A stretch of 64,000 nucleotides of DNA. It comes from Ginsengibacter hankyongi. Lineage in GTDB: Bacteria; Bacteroidota; Bacteroidia; Chitinophagales; Chitinophagaceae. Below, in pieces: positions 43,821-52,453 of this stretch (within the stretch, counting starts at the first letter, position 1; every line of letters begins with the position of its first letter). The stretch lies in NCBI RefSeq assembly GCF_008710285.1, contig NZ_VYQF01000001.1, forward strand, positions 558,001 to 622,000, in the 5' to 3' direction. The notes under the pieces are model-generated. The model had not been told where the DNA came from. It did no database searches and saw only the letters and a program-made list of their open reading frames with translations. The position numbers were made by a program, and so were the translations under genes.

Positions 43821-44465
43821 TTATTTTTGGGAAAAAACAATCGTATTGGCCATTTCAATTTCGTCCTGCGAAATCGTATGTGCCATGTCGTTATATAGCT
43901 TTTGCGAAACAACCGCGTTCATATTGCTTAAAACTTTTGTTGTTTCGTTAACCCTTTGCACCGGTACATGCGGATCGGGGTTGCTGCTCCCTATGAATAT
44001 GGATGTTTTATTAAAATCGCCGGTATAATTTTCTGTACGAACTCTATCGCCAATCAGGCCACCCGTAAATGCCACAACACCGCCATATTTTAGGGCATTT
44101 CGTGCAACAAACTCCAGTGTTAAACAAGCGCCCTGCGAAAATCCAAGAAAATAAATATTTTCAAAACTAATCCCCTTTGTATTTATATCATTCACCAAAT
44201 CTTTAATTAAGTTTAGGGCAGATGATAACCAAGGTTCATTTTGGGAAACAGGCGCCATAAAAGAATAAGGATACCATGTATTATTGGTCGCTTGGGGAGC
44301 AAGCAAAGCAAAATCTTTTACATTTAAATAATCAGCTAAAGAAATTATATCGCCCGCATTCGCACCACGCCCGTGAATCATGATTAAAACCTTCGAAGCT
44401 TCTTCGATCGGTTTACCTCCCGTAGTAATATTTTTTGTATGCAAATTATTTGGGTTGGTCAACAT
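43821..44465 (-). CDS. Alpha/beta-hydrolase, phospholipase/carboxylesterase (MhqD-like)
   Basis: The 214-residue cytoplasmic hydrolase has the oxyanion motif IMIHGRGANAGD and the complete catalytic triad: S110 in GFSQGA, D164 in SSNPDPHVP and H196 in DMAHTIS. It belongs to the abhydrolase_2 family. In Firmicutes the homologue MhqD is induced together with the dioxygenase MhqO by quinones and azo compounds. Both are encoded here in one minus-strand operon with OsmC, DsbA-like and YceI genes, which supports a role in electrophile detoxification. It lies 6 bp after the OsmC gene. Confidence 0.9.
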   Translation of the reverse strand: MLTNPNNLHTKNITTGGKPIEEASKVLIMIHGRGANAGDIISLADYLNVKDFALLAPQATNNTWYPYSFMAPVSQNEPWLSSALNLIKDLVNDINTKGISFENIYFLGFSQGACLTLEFVARNALKYGGVVAFTGGLIGDRVRTENYTGDFNKTSIFIGSSNPDPHVPVQRVNETTKVLSNMNAVVSQKLYNDMAHTISQDEIEMANTIVFSQK

Positions 44466-44471
44466 TTGTAT

Positions 44472-44897
44472 TTATGAAATTTTGGGTTGATCTAATTTTG
44501 AAATTATATGGCTCGGCTTAGAAAGAAGCTTGTGTAACGGGCATGAATTTGCAATAACTTCTAACCTCTTAAGTTGCTCATCGTCTAAATTTCCTGTAAA
44601 GCTCAGTTGGCAAATAAAAGTATTTTCCACAGACGCTTTTTCAGTATTTCTTATTAAATCGACCGTTACTTTTATCTCAGTTACGTTCCACGCTTTTCTT
44701 TGCGCATACATGCGTAAAGTGATTGCTTTGCACGAAGCGAGCGCCGCACATAAATAGTCACCGGGGGCTGGCCCCAAATCTTCACCGCCTTTTTCTATTG
44801 GCTCATCTGCTAAAAGTTCGTGCTGGTTTATTGTAACATTCGACGTGTACTGGTTACCGTTATTAATAACCTCGGCGGTCGCAATCACTTTGTCCAT
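44472..44897 (-). CDS. OsmC/Ohr-family peroxiredoxin
   Basis: The 141-residue protein reduces hydroperoxides using two conserved cysteines, C56 in ALASCKAITLRMYA and C119 in ANSCPLHKLL. The spacing and the LGPAPGDYLCAALASC block place it in the OsmC/YhfA branch rather than Ohr. It is part of the stress operon, 21 bp after the DsbA-like gene. The extra C50 and C96 are not family ligands. Confidence 0.93.
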   Translation of the reverse strand: MDKVIATAEVINNGNQYTSNVTINQHELLADEPIEKGGEDLGPAPGDYLCAALASCKAITLRMYAQRKAWNVTEIKVTVDLIRNTEKASVENTFICQLSFTGNLDDEQLKRLEVIANSCPLHKLLSKPSHIISKLDQPKIS

Positions 44898-44918
44898 GTT
44901 ATATTTTTAAAAGTCAGC

Positions 44919-45473
44919 TTAGGCCGCTTTCTTAATTTTCCTTTTCTTCAATGCATCACTAATAAACCGGCTTAACGATTTTGAAGTAATATTCCCTTCA
45001 AATTTTTCGCCATTAATAAAGAATGCAGGTACATCTCTTACGCCGAGATCTATACCATGTTTTAGATCATCCTGCACAAACCATCCATATTTACTATTGA
45101 TTAAATCATTTAAAAAAGATTTGCTGGTAACACCAACTTCTTTTGCATACGATTTAAGCGTAATAGTTCCCAGGTGCCTACGGTTCTTTAAAAGTGTTTC
45201 ATGCATTTCCAAAAACTTTCCTTCCTGCGCCGCGCCAATAGCAGCTTCCGCAGCTTTGTGCGCCCGTTGATGAATCTTCACCAATGGGAAATGACGAAAA
45301 TTAAAATTTATTTTTCCGCTAAAAGTTTGCATCACTTCTTTTACGATCTCATGCGCCTGCACGCATTTCTCGCTTTCATAATCTATAAATTCAGTTATTG
45401 TAACCGGTGCGTCTACATTACCAATTATTATATCTTTCGGCTCTATTACCGGTATTTCTTCTTTCTTATACAT
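44919..45473 (-). CDS. DsbA-like thioredoxin-fold protein with altered SxxC active site
   Basis: The 184-residue protein is of the thioredoxin_4/DsbA-like type: IIIGNVDAPVTITEFIDYESEKC, a helical insertion, the cis-Pro strand GVRDVPAFFINGEKFEG and a basic tail KKRKIKKAA. The usual CPxC active site is S34-E35-K36-C37: the nucleophilic first cysteine is Ser and only the second remains. Classical dithiol exchange is therefore impossible; a monothiol, glutaredoxin-like or glutathione-dependent role or a binding role is left. There is no signal peptide, so it is cytoplasmic. It lies 3 bp after a small acetyltransferase gene in the stress operon. Confidence 0.9.
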   Translation of the reverse strand: MYKKEEIPVIEPKDIIIGNVDAPVTITEFIDYESEKCVQAHEIVKEVMQTFSGKINFNFRHFPLVKIHQRAHKAAEAAIGAAQEGKFLEMHETLLKNRRHLGTITLKSYAKEVGVTSKSFLNDLINSKYGWFVQDDLKHGIDLGVRDVPAFFINGEKFEGNITSKSLSRFISDALKKRKIKKAA

Positions 45474-45476
45474 ACA

Positions 45477-45779
45477 TCATGTTTTTTTATTTTTCCATAT
45501 ATCACTATATTCATCGGGATGCAGTGAAAACTGCGCATGAACATAAGGGCAAAGCGCAATAACCTTTAAATCACTTTTCCTTGCATAATCAGCCATTGAC
45601 GTGAGTAATTTTTTTGCTAATCCTCTTCCTTCTGCTTTGGGCAGCACTTCTGTATGATAAACTGTAAGTTCGTTTCCAGACACGTCTATCGTCATTTCCG
45701 CAATCTTATGCTCTCCCTCATTAATATAAAAATATCCGCTGCCATTCTTATTCAAATTCAGTTCTACATCGTCCATCAA
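45477..45779 (-). CDS. Small GNAT-type acetyltransferase (NATD1-like)
   Basis: This 100-residue mini-GNAT protein has the acetyl-CoA loop VLPKAEGRGLAKKLLTSMADYARK and the C-terminal signature ALCPYVHAQFSLHPDEY. It is a paralogue in family, not a close copy, of the protein at 14304-14591. Its position inside the operon, 31 bp after the MhqO gene and 3 bp before the DsbA-like gene, suggests it is co-expressed under electrophile stress. Substrate unknown. Confidence 0.88.
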   Translation of the reverse strand: MMDDVELNLNKNGSGYFYINEGEHKIAEMTIDVSGNELTVYHTEVLPKAEGRGLAKKLLTSMADYARKSDLKVIALCPYVHAQFSLHPDEYSDIWKNKKT

Positions 45780-45810
45780 TTATTATTTACATTTAAACCT
45801 ATACGGATTT

Positions 45811-46746
45811 TCAAGCAAGCACCGGCAACACTTTCTCAATTTCTTTTCTTGATGCTTCGTATTGCTTTGGCAGCTTTAAATGAGTTCCCAATTCATTCAA
45901 AGGTTCATCTCTTGTAAAGCCCGGGTTATCTGTTGCCAGCTCAAACAATACACCGCCTGGTTCACGGAAATATAAAGAGAAGAAATAATCGCGATCAATT
46001 TTTGGGGTAATGTTTAACCCAAAACTTTCAATTTTTTCGCGGTAATTCATCAATATATTATCGTCCTTCACCCTGAAAGCCACATGATGATTGGTTCCTG
46101 CAGCATTTAGGCCATGAGCTAAACCCGGCGCTTCAATTATATCAACTATTGCCGCATTGTCAATTGCGTCGGTAATAAAACGGTATTGGTTTCCTTCCTG
46201 CTTTAATAATTTATACCCTAAGATATCAGTTAAAATTTTTGCGGTAGGCGCAACATTTCTAAGCGTTAATGTAACACTATGAAACCCTCTTGTTGCAACA
46301 CCTGCATTTACTTCGGAGGTCTGCCAGGGCTGTCTTTCATCAGGAGTTAACGAGGTAATTAATTTAATCTTTAACCCATCCGGATCGCTAAAAGAAACAT
46401 ATTGTTCGTCAAACATTTCCCGGGTGCTATCGTGCGTTACATTATATTGTTTAAAACGTTTCGTCCAGAAATCAAGGCTGTCTAACGGTACAGAATACCC
46501 GATTTCTGTCGCCATGCCGGTACCGATATGCCCCCGCCGCATTCCTTCCCACGGAAAGAAAGTAAGCACACTTCCCGGAGTTCCTTTTTCGTCGCCAAAA
46601 TAAAAGTGATACGTTCCGGGATCATCAAAATTTACCGTCTTCTTCACCAACCGCAACCCCAGAATTTTTGTATAAAATTCCAGGGTTCTTTTGGCGTTTC
46701 CGGCTATGGCCGTTATATGATGCAGCCCTAATATTCTGTCTTCCAT
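45811..46746 (-). CDS. mhqO: Ring-cleaving dioxygenase, MhqO-like (glyoxalase fold)
   Basis: The 311-residue protein has two vicinal-oxygen-chelate halves (about 5-140 and 150-270). Start motif: ILGLHHITAIAGNAKRTLEFY with the first metal His; second half: GFHSVTLTL, AGTNHHVAFRV and the Glu in REPGGVLFELATDNPGF. This matches Fe2+-dependent dioxygenases that open hydroquinone-type rings, called MhqO (or MhqA) in Gram-positive bacteria. It sits 18 bp after the YceI gene and with MhqD-like hydrolase and OsmC defines the operon as a quinone/electrophile response. Confidence 0.92.
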   Translation of the reverse strand: MEDRILGLHHITAIAGNAKRTLEFYTKILGLRLVKKTVNFDDPGTYHFYFGDEKGTPGSVLTFFPWEGMRRGHIGTGMATEIGYSVPLDSLDFWTKRFKQYNVTHDSTREMFDEQYVSFSDPDGLKIKLITSLTPDERQPWQTSEVNAGVATRGFHSVTLTLRNVAPTAKILTDILGYKLLKQEGNQYRFITDAIDNAAIVDIIEAPGLAHGLNAAGTNHHVAFRVKDDNILMNYREKIESFGLNITPKIDRDYFFSLYFREPGGVLFELATDNPGFTRDEPLNELGTHLKLPKQYEASRKEIEKVLPVLA

Positions 46747-46764
46747 CTTTTTTAATTAAACTTA

Positions 46765-47328
46765 TTATGCTAATTGTTCTTCTTCCACTAATGCTTCTAC
46801 CTGTTTTACTAATTGAATTTCCGCATTTATTTTCACTTCATCACCTAAAACTACATTGCCCGTTTCAGTAACAGCGCCCCAGCTTAATCCAAATTCTTTA
46901 CGGCTTATTTTACCGGTAACAGTAAAACCCGCTTTCGTTTGTCCGTAAGGGTCTTTTGCAACTCCGCCAAATTCCACCTTTAATGTTACAGGTTTTGTTA
47001 TACCATGCATAGTTAACTCGCCACTGATTGTTCCTTCACCATCAATTACCTCATATTTCTTTCCGGTAAATTTTAATTGCGGGTATTGCTCAGCATTAAA
47101 AAAATCTGCAGATTTAAGATGACCGTCACGTTGCTCATTATTGGTATCAACCGATTCAACATCGGCGGTAAACTCAATATTTTTAGCCGTATTAAAATCA
47201 TCTGTTCCGGTTTCTGCCACTACGTTAAATTTCTTAAACTGCCCGGTAACCGTTGAGATCATCAGGTGTTTGATTTTAAAAACTACTTCACTGTGGATTG
47301 GGTCCAGCGCCCATTTAATGTTTGTCAT
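46765..47328 (-). CDS. YceI-family isoprenoid-binding protein, cytoplasmic form
   Basis: The 187-residue protein forms the YceI/lipocalin-like barrel: WALDPIHSEVVFKIKHLMISTVTGQF at the start, FNTAKNIEFTADVESVDTNNEQRDGHLKS, and MHGITKPVTLKVEFGGVAKDPYG. YceI proteins bind polyprenyl chains such as quinones. There is no signal peptide, so this one stays in the cytoplasm, which fits a role as quinone carrier or scavenger beside MhqO. It follows the preceding gene by 24 bp. Confidence 0.93.
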   Translation of the reverse strand: MTNIKWALDPIHSEVVFKIKHLMISTVTGQFKKFNVVAETGTDDFNTAKNIEFTADVESVDTNNEQRDGHLKSADFFNAEQYPQLKFTGKKYEVIDGEGTISGELTMHGITKPVTLKVEFGGVAKDPYGQTKAGFTVTGKISRKEFGLSWGAVTETGNVVLGDEVKINAEIQLVKQVEALVEEEQLA

Positions 47329-47352
47329 TTTTTTTATTTTATTTGTTTATGT

Positions 47353-47853
47353 TTAAAATTTATTATTACTTAATTCGTCTACTGTCTCAGCCTGTTTTGA
47401 ATTGTTAAGAATTTCTAAAACTTCCTTTACTGCATTTTCGTCTTTACCGTGCAGCCATATTGTATTAGTAACTGCCAATGCATTGACTATTTTAGAATAC
47501 TTCAATTTATTTTGAAGTGCATCACTTTCAAATTGGTTTTTACCTTGCGAAAAGCTTACCACAATCTTTTGTACTGACACTTCCCGTATTAATTCTCCCA
47601 CTGCTTTTTCTTCTTCCTGTGGAATGTTAAGAATAATGATATCAGCTTCCCAACATCCGTCTTTCATGCAATCAACTATCTCAAATTCCGGGCCTGTATG
47701 TGCAGATTGTAACGAAACAGATAATTGTTCAAACTGATTCGGGTATTTCGACAATAAAAGCAAATGATAATTTGCAATAGAAATATTCTTTACAACTACT
47801 GTTGCTCTTTCATTTGTAGAAGCAATAACTGCTATCGTTTTTTTTTCGGCCAT
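47353..47853 (-). CDS. Degenerate NAD(P)-binding (F420-dependent oxidoreductase-like) protein
   Basis: The 166-residue protein has an alternating beta/alpha pattern like the Rossmann domain of F420-dependent NADP reductases (TIAVIAS, LLLLSKYP, ADIIILNIPQEEEKAVGELI, IVVSFSQGKNQFESDALQN). The glycine-rich nucleotide-binding loop is replaced by ASTNERATVVV, so cofactor binding is doubtful. I recognise the fold but not a function. It is the first gene after the FNR-like box and heads the stress operon; its ATG lies about 80 bp from the centre of that box. Confidence 0.7.
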   Translation of the reverse strand: MAEKKTIAVIASTNERATVVVKNISIANYHLLLLSKYPNQFEQLSVSLQSAHTGPEFEIVDCMKDGCWEADIIILNIPQEEEKAVGELIREVSVQKIVVSFSQGKNQFESDALQNKLKYSKIVNALAVTNTIWLHGKDENAVKEVLEILNNSKQAETVDELSNNKF

Positions 47854-47928
47854 AACTCCTCTTTTTTGCTACCACAAAGCTACGGCCATGCGAAGGAGTG
47901 CTCCATTGCGATAGGATAATAAATTACA

Positions 47929-47942
47929 TTGATCTATGTCAA
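47929..47942. promoter_or_regulatory. FNR-like binding site before the stress operon
   Basis: TTGATCTATGTCAA matches the FNR palindrome TTGAT-N4-ATCAA at nine of ten positions. Its centre lies 82 bp upstream of the ATG at 47853 on the minus strand, so an activator position at -41.5 would put transcription start about 40 bp before that gene. The regulator encoded next door has the recognition helix RETLSR, whose E-x-x-S-R pattern is the one that reads TTGAT in FNR proteins. Binding is inferred. Confidence 0.6.
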
Positions 47943-47947
47943 CAAAA

Positions 47948-48529
47948 TTATTTGCGGGCGGCCATTTGGCTGCGGATGCGGCTGAGTGTTTCGCGTGTAA
48001 TACCAAGGTAGGAAGCAATCATGTGTTGAGGAACACGCTGAAGGCAACCGGGAAAATTATTAACGAGGTTGGTGTATTTTTCTTCTGCGGTTTCGCTTAA
48101 CGTTCCCATTAATCTTCTTTGCGTAGCTATTAAATTATTTTGAATAAGAATGCGAAAATATCTTTCAAATGCAGGAACTTTTTCAAGCAATAAATCCATC
48201 GAAGGTTTAGAAATTAATAATAACTCGCATTCTTCTAATGCTTCTATATTAAACAAAGAGGGCTTTTCAGTAAGAAAGCTATAGATATCGCCTATCCACC
48301 AACCTTCAAAAGCAAACTGTAGTATATGCTCTGTTCCTCTATTATCGATAGTGAACGATCTTAATAAACCCTTAGATACAAAAGTGTTGTATTTACAAAC
48401 ATCTCCTTCCTGCAGCAGGTATTGTTTTTTTCTTAATTTCTTTGGCAGAAAAAGCGTTTTACAAAAATTAAATTCCGTCTCAGAAATAGTAATTAGTTCA
48501 GTAATTTTTTTATAAAAAAGTTCGTACAT
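47948..48529 (-). CDS. Crp/Fnr-family transcriptional regulator
   Basis: With the ATG at 48529 the protein has 193 residues: a cyclic-nucleotide-binding-type beta-roll (about 25-125, with KKQYLLQEGDVCKYNTFVSKGLLRSF) and a C-terminal HTH (RVPQHMIASYLGITRETLSRIR). The frame stays open up to 48802 but the extra part has no family similarity and overlaps the acyltransferase gene, so I reject it. There is no FNR-type N-terminal cysteine cluster, so it does not sense oxygen through [4Fe-4S]. Recognition-helix residues E-x-x-S-R predict an FNR-like TTGAT site, and such a box lies just downstream at 47929-47942. A weaker match, TTGATCTATTTCAC at 48623-48636, precedes the gene itself. Confidence 0.92.
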   Translation of the reverse strand: MYELFYKKITELITISETEFNFCKTLFLPKKLRKKQYLLQEGDVCKYNTFVSKGLLRSFTIDNRGTEHILQFAFEGWWIGDIYSFLTEKPSLFNIEALEECELLLISKPSMDLLLEKVPAFERYFRILIQNNLIATQRRLMGTLSETAEEKYTNLVNNFPGCLQRVPQHMIASYLGITRETLSRIRSQMAARK

Positions 48530-48666
48530 GAAATTTATTAAAGAAGCAAAGTAAAGAATTAATAGTGTTTTTACAGTCAGAATATTTACAGGTAAAAATG
48601 CAACACATTTTATATTGATTGGTTGATCTATTTCACAAAAAAAGCTACCTTTTAATGCTAACCGTT

Positions 48667-49695
48667 TTACCCGGCAAGAGATTTTACTAAGGGTATTTTT
48701 TTCATTAGTACAATCAAAGTGCAAGAAATACCGACGGTTGCAAAAGTAATTATTGGTATGCTTAACAGCGGATGAATAAAAACAAAACTGAGTCCGCACC
48801 ACAAAAAGATATTGAGAATAAGAAGGTGCGATAAGTAAATGCCATAGCTGTGTTCGCAGATTAAATCAATCACTTTGCGTAATAAAGGCCGAACAAAATA
48901 TTGCTCGTTTTTAAAAAACAAATACATACAGAAAGCCATCAGCAAAACATTGAGTGAAAGATTATCCATAAACACCTCGTTGTTTTCATTACCACTAATA
49001 GAAATGAAATAAGTTCGAAGAGCAGTATATAAAAATGCAGCCGCGAAAAAAACGATCAACCATACACCATTTATTTTTCTTGGGGCCTTAAAAAGATAAT
49101 TGCCCAAAATAAGATACCCTAAATAACCACTAAAATAACTAAAGTCAAAACTTGTGTCGTAATGGTCTAAATACGGATTAAGGAAGAGCAAGATTACCCA
49201 TATCGAAAGAAAATAAATGTATTCTTTTTCCACGGCTGCTCTTGTCCACTTCGATATGAATGGAAAAGTAAGATACAGGCATACGATAATATAGACATAC
49301 CACATATGCGAAGCTGTGCCACTTAATAATTGTTTAAGGATAAACGAAAATAATTGAGCTACCGTTTTATGTGGATCCATCAGATCATTCCATGAAAAAA
49401 AGAATAGATATACGACGCTCCAAAAAAGAAAAGGTAATATAATCCTGAGAAACATTTTACGAAAAAAATTCCCCATTCTTCCATCATAGTGCTCAAGGGC
49501 AAAAGAACCACTCAGCATTATAAATACAGGCACACACCACCTCATTGCCGAATCAAAAAATACACTTGTGAAAAAATAAGATTTGGGAATGGCCGGGTAT
49601 TGGAGCGACACGGTAGCAGCCACGTGAAGCACAATCACACCAATGGTTGCAAATGCTCTTAAATCGTTCGCCCATGGTAATTTCCCTGGTTTCAT
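48667..49695 (-). CDS. Membrane acyltransferase (acyltransferase-3 family, OatA/WecH-like)
   Basis: This integral membrane protein has about ten helices and transfers acyl (often acetyl) groups to carbohydrates. The motif WANDLRAFATIGVIVLHVAA contains the conserved R and the catalytic His of the family; RWCVPVFIMLSGSFAL and HSYGIYLSHLLILNIFLW follow. Starting at the ATG at 49695 (MKPGKLPWANDLRAF) gives 342 residues; an in-frame ATG at 49746 would add a 17-residue basic extension that I think unlikely. No polysaccharide gene is adjacent, so the acceptor is unknown. It ends 137 bp before the Crp/Fnr start on the same strand. Confidence 0.9.
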   Translation of the reverse strand: MKPGKLPWANDLRAFATIGVIVLHVAATVSLQYPAIPKSYFFTSVFFDSAMRWCVPVFIMLSGSFALEHYDGRMGNFFRKMFLRIILPFLFWSVVYLFFFSWNDLMDPHKTVAQLFSFILKQLLSGTASHMWYVYIIVCLYLTFPFISKWTRAAVEKEYIYFLSIWVILLFLNPYLDHYDTSFDFSYFSGYLGYLILGNYLFKAPRKINGVWLIVFFAAAFLYTALRTYFISISGNENNEVFMDNLSLNVLLMAFCMYLFFKNEQYFVRPLLRKVIDLICEHSYGIYLSHLLILNIFLWCGLSFVFIHPLLSIPIITFATVGISCTLIVLMKKIPLVKSLAG

Positions 49696-49746
49696 AATTT
49701 TTTTTGGCTTTGTATTTTTTAATTGGATTCTTTTCGTAAAGTACAA

Positions 49747-50147
49747 GTAATGTCAAGACCCAACATGTATTTTCCTTAGGGAGTAATTGATTTTAATAAT
49801 GTTTCCTGAATGCACTTTACCCGTCTGAATAAATTTTGTCAGCATATAATTATAAAATATTTCCTACCATCTCAACCGATTAAATCCATATTTAATGAAT
49901 GTAATTAATATTTATAAACTCATCAAGGTATTAGAGCAATTTATTAAAAAGTGAGGTCCTTCTAAAGTTGATCGAATATTGTTCAACATCATTATCTAGC
50001 CCCGGTATCCTCGTAATTTTTGTCATTATCGTGATTGTATGTCAATCATATATTTTGATGATCATAGTCATTTCCCCGAAAAAACCCCGCTGCTAATTTC
50101 ACATCGTCATTTATTGCATTTGTTCATCTCATTTAAAAATAAAAAAT
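49747..50147. other. Divergent intergenic region upstream of tonB
   Basis: This 401-bp AT-rich stretch separates the acyltransferase (minus) from tonB (plus). I see no gene, no exact -33/-7 promoter and no strong repeat apart from a short ATGATCAT palindrome around 50057-50064. Confidence 0.4.
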
Positions 50148-50972
50148 ATGCATGCTCATAGAATTTCAAAAGTTGACTGGCTCGATATCCTTTTCGCAGG
50201 AAGGAATAAAGAGTACGGCGCTTATGAATTAAGAAAGACGTACAACAAACGAATTATGGCTGCGCTCATAGTTACCCTGATATCAATGTCTGTAATATTT
50301 CTTATATCTGTCATTACTGAACGGCTTACCAAAAAAGATGAAAACACAATGATACAGGTAAGAGACATCTCGCTGACAGAGCCCATAAAACATGAAGAAC
50401 CGCCACCACCCCCGCCGCCTAAGCCAAAAACGATGCCGTTACCACCCGTGGCAACCATCGCGTTTACACCGCCGAAAGTTGTAAAAGATGAAGAGGTAAT
50501 GAAACCACCACCAGAAGTAAAGGAAATTGAAGAGGCTAAAGTTGATGTAAAAACTGTTGAGGGAACAAAAGATTTAGGCATAATTGCAGCACCAATAGTG
50601 AGCAAGGGAACCCAGGTTACGGCGGCACCTGTTGAGAGAAAAGATGATGAAGATAAAATATTTACGATAGTTGAAATAGATGCTGCTTTCCCCGGCGGGC
50701 CTTCGGCCTGGACTAAATATGTGCAAAAAGCTATAGAGGCTAACCTTGACGAATTTACAGAGGCCGACTATGGGACATGTATGGTAAAATTTATCGTGGA
50801 TAAAACAGGTAAGGTAAGTAAGGTAGAAGCCGTTACAATGAAAGGTAGCAAACTTGCTGAAGTGGCAACGAACATAATAAGAAAGGGCCCCAACTGGATA
50901 CCCGCAGAACAAAACGGAAGGCAGGTAAACGCTTACAGGCTGCAACCGGTGATTCTTAAAGACCCCGGTTAA
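50148..50972 (+). CDS. tonB: Energy transducer TonB
   Basis: TonB passes proton-motive force from ExbBD to outer-membrane receptors. The 274-residue protein has the Bacteroidota-type N-terminus WLDILFAGRNKEYGAYELRKTYNKR. One membrane helix (about 36-56) follows, then a proline-rich periplasmic span with EEPPPPPPPKPK and Pro/Lys/Glu repeats to about residue 140. The C-terminal TonB domain is at about 185-272 (FPGGPSAWTKYVQKAI, TCMVKFIVDKTGKVSKVEAV, WIPAEQNGRQVNAYRLQPVI). No exbB, exbD or receptor gene is adjacent. Confidence 0.95.
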   Translation: MHAHRISKVDWLDILFAGRNKEYGAYELRKTYNKRIMAALIVTLISMSVIFLISVITERLTKKDENTMIQVRDISLTEPIKHEEPPPPPPPKPKTMPLPPVATIAFTPPKVVKDEEVMKPPPEVKEIEEAKVDVKTVEGTKDLGIIAAPIVSKGTQVTAAPVERKDDEDKIFTIVEIDAAFPGGPSAWTKYVQKAIEANLDEFTEADYGTCMVKFIVDKTGKVSKVEAVTMKGSKLAEVATNIIRKGPNWIPAEQNGRQVNAYRLQPVILKDPG

Positions 50973-51110
50973 CTGTTAGCTTAGCTAATGTTTATCACTA
51001 CCAGGTTTTCTCAATAAATTTGAGAGTGCTCACAGGTGAAAATTTAAAACCATAATCCACACCTGTAAAGAATTGAATGCAGTTAATTTTGCTAAATAAA
51101 AGCTTTCAAT

Positions 51111-52451
51111 ATGGGTGTTATCATGCAGGCCTTTTACTGGGATTGTCCCAAGCTGGAAAACAAAGAATTTGAATGGTGGAATTTTATAACAGGAAAAATA
51201 AAAACGTTAAGCGACGCGGGCTTTACAGCACTTTGGTTACCTCCTGCCTGTAAAGCGGCCAACATGGGTGGAATGTCTATGGGCTACGATCCTTATGATT
51301 ATTATGACCTTGGCGAAGTTGACCAGAAAGGCTCTGTCCCTACATGGTTCGGCACAAGAACTCAACTTGAAAAATTAATTCAGGAAATACATACTAACGG
51401 CATGCAGGTATACGCCGATATGGTACTAAACCATACTAACGGCGCTGATGCAGAAGAAGTCAATGAGCTTGACGGGCAAAAGAGATGGACGAAATACAAT
51501 CCAGGGAGCGGAAAATTTCCGCGTGACTGGAAGTGTTATCATCCCTCTTATTTTGAACGCTGGGATGATGAAGTTTTTGAAGGAATGCCCGATTTGTGTC
51601 ACCGCAATCCTTATGTCTATTCCGAATTAACTGAATACAGCCGGTGGCTTATTGAAGATATCGGTTTTGACGGATTGCGGTACGACTTTGTAAAAGGTTA
51701 TGGCACGTGGATCATTACGGCCATACTGGAACGCCTATACGAAAAAGATAATAAAATAAATTTTTTCCCATTTGGCGTGGGCGAATATTGGGATACAGAC
51801 ACATATATCACCCAATGGTTAAAGGAAACTAATGCATTTACTGATAACCCGGTAAGTGCTTTTGATTTTCCACTTCGCGGCAGGCTTAAAGATCTTTGCG
51901 ATACTTATGGGTTTAGTTTAAAAACACTCACACAACCGGGTACTCTTGTTACTGATAATCTTGCACATTGGGCGGTAACTTTTATTGAAAATCATGACAT
52001 CGTTCGCACCGACCCTATATATAATGACAAAATGCTTGCCTATGCCTATATTCTTACCCACGAAGGCTATCCATGCATATTCTGGCAGGATTATTACAAC
52101 TATGATCTTGCAGAAGAAGGGTTAACCAGCGGCATAGCTGCGCTGATAAAAGTGCATGAGCAAAATGCGGGTGGTGCCACAGATATTCTTTATTGTGATG
52201 ACGACCTGTACATCATGCAGCGCCGCGGAACCAACAAGCAAAAAGGATTAATTTTTGTATTAAATAATGCAGCAAGATGGAACGGCCGGCTTGTATCTAC
52301 TCAATGGGCAAGCACGCATTTTACTCCCCAGGCATGGCGCGGAAAAGATAATATCGATGTACCGTTAGAGAAATATACTGATGGCTCAGGGGCGTCTGAA
52401 TTTTGGGCACCACCAAGAGGCTACGTCGTTTATACTCCTCAGGATGCTTAA
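51111..52451 (+). CDS. Intracellular GH13 alpha-amylase
   Basis: The 446-residue enzyme hydrolyses internal alpha-1,4-glucans. No signal peptide is present (MGVIMQAFYWDCPKLENKEFEWW), so it acts in the cytoplasm. The four GH13 regions are complete: DMVLNHTNG, GLRYDFVKGY (nucleophile D192), GVGEYW (acid/base E225) and FIENHDI (D296). The sequence style, with MQAFYWD and GYDPYDYYDLGEVDQKGSVPTWFGT, is that of the cytoplasmic/plant alpha-amylase subfamilies. It may recycle internal storage glucan. It stands alone, 138 bp after tonB. Confidence 0.95.
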   Translation: MGVIMQAFYWDCPKLENKEFEWWNFITGKIKTLSDAGFTALWLPPACKAANMGGMSMGYDPYDYYDLGEVDQKGSVPTWFGTRTQLEKLIQEIHTNGMQVYADMVLNHTNGADAEEVNELDGQKRWTKYNPGSGKFPRDWKCYHPSYFERWDDEVFEGMPDLCHRNPYVYSELTEYSRWLIEDIGFDGLRYDFVKGYGTWIITAILERLYEKDNKINFFPFGVGEYWDTDTYITQWLKETNAFTDNPVSAFDFPLRGRLKDLCDTYGFSLKTLTQPGTLVTDNLAHWAVTFIENHDIVRTDPIYNDKMLAYAYILTHEGYPCIFWQDYYNYDLAEEGLTSGIAALIKVHEQNAGGATDILYCDDDLYIMQRRGTNKQKGLIFVLNNAARWNGRLVSTQWASTHFTPQAWRGKDNIDVPLEKYTDGSGASEFWAPPRGYVVYTPQDA

Positions 52452-52453
52452 AT

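Noticed and set aside
48530-48802. N-terminal extension of the Crp/Fnr regulator to 284 residues
   Set aside because: The added 91 residues show no similarity to the family, overlap the acyltransferase gene, and the ATG at 48529 gives a normal-length regulator.
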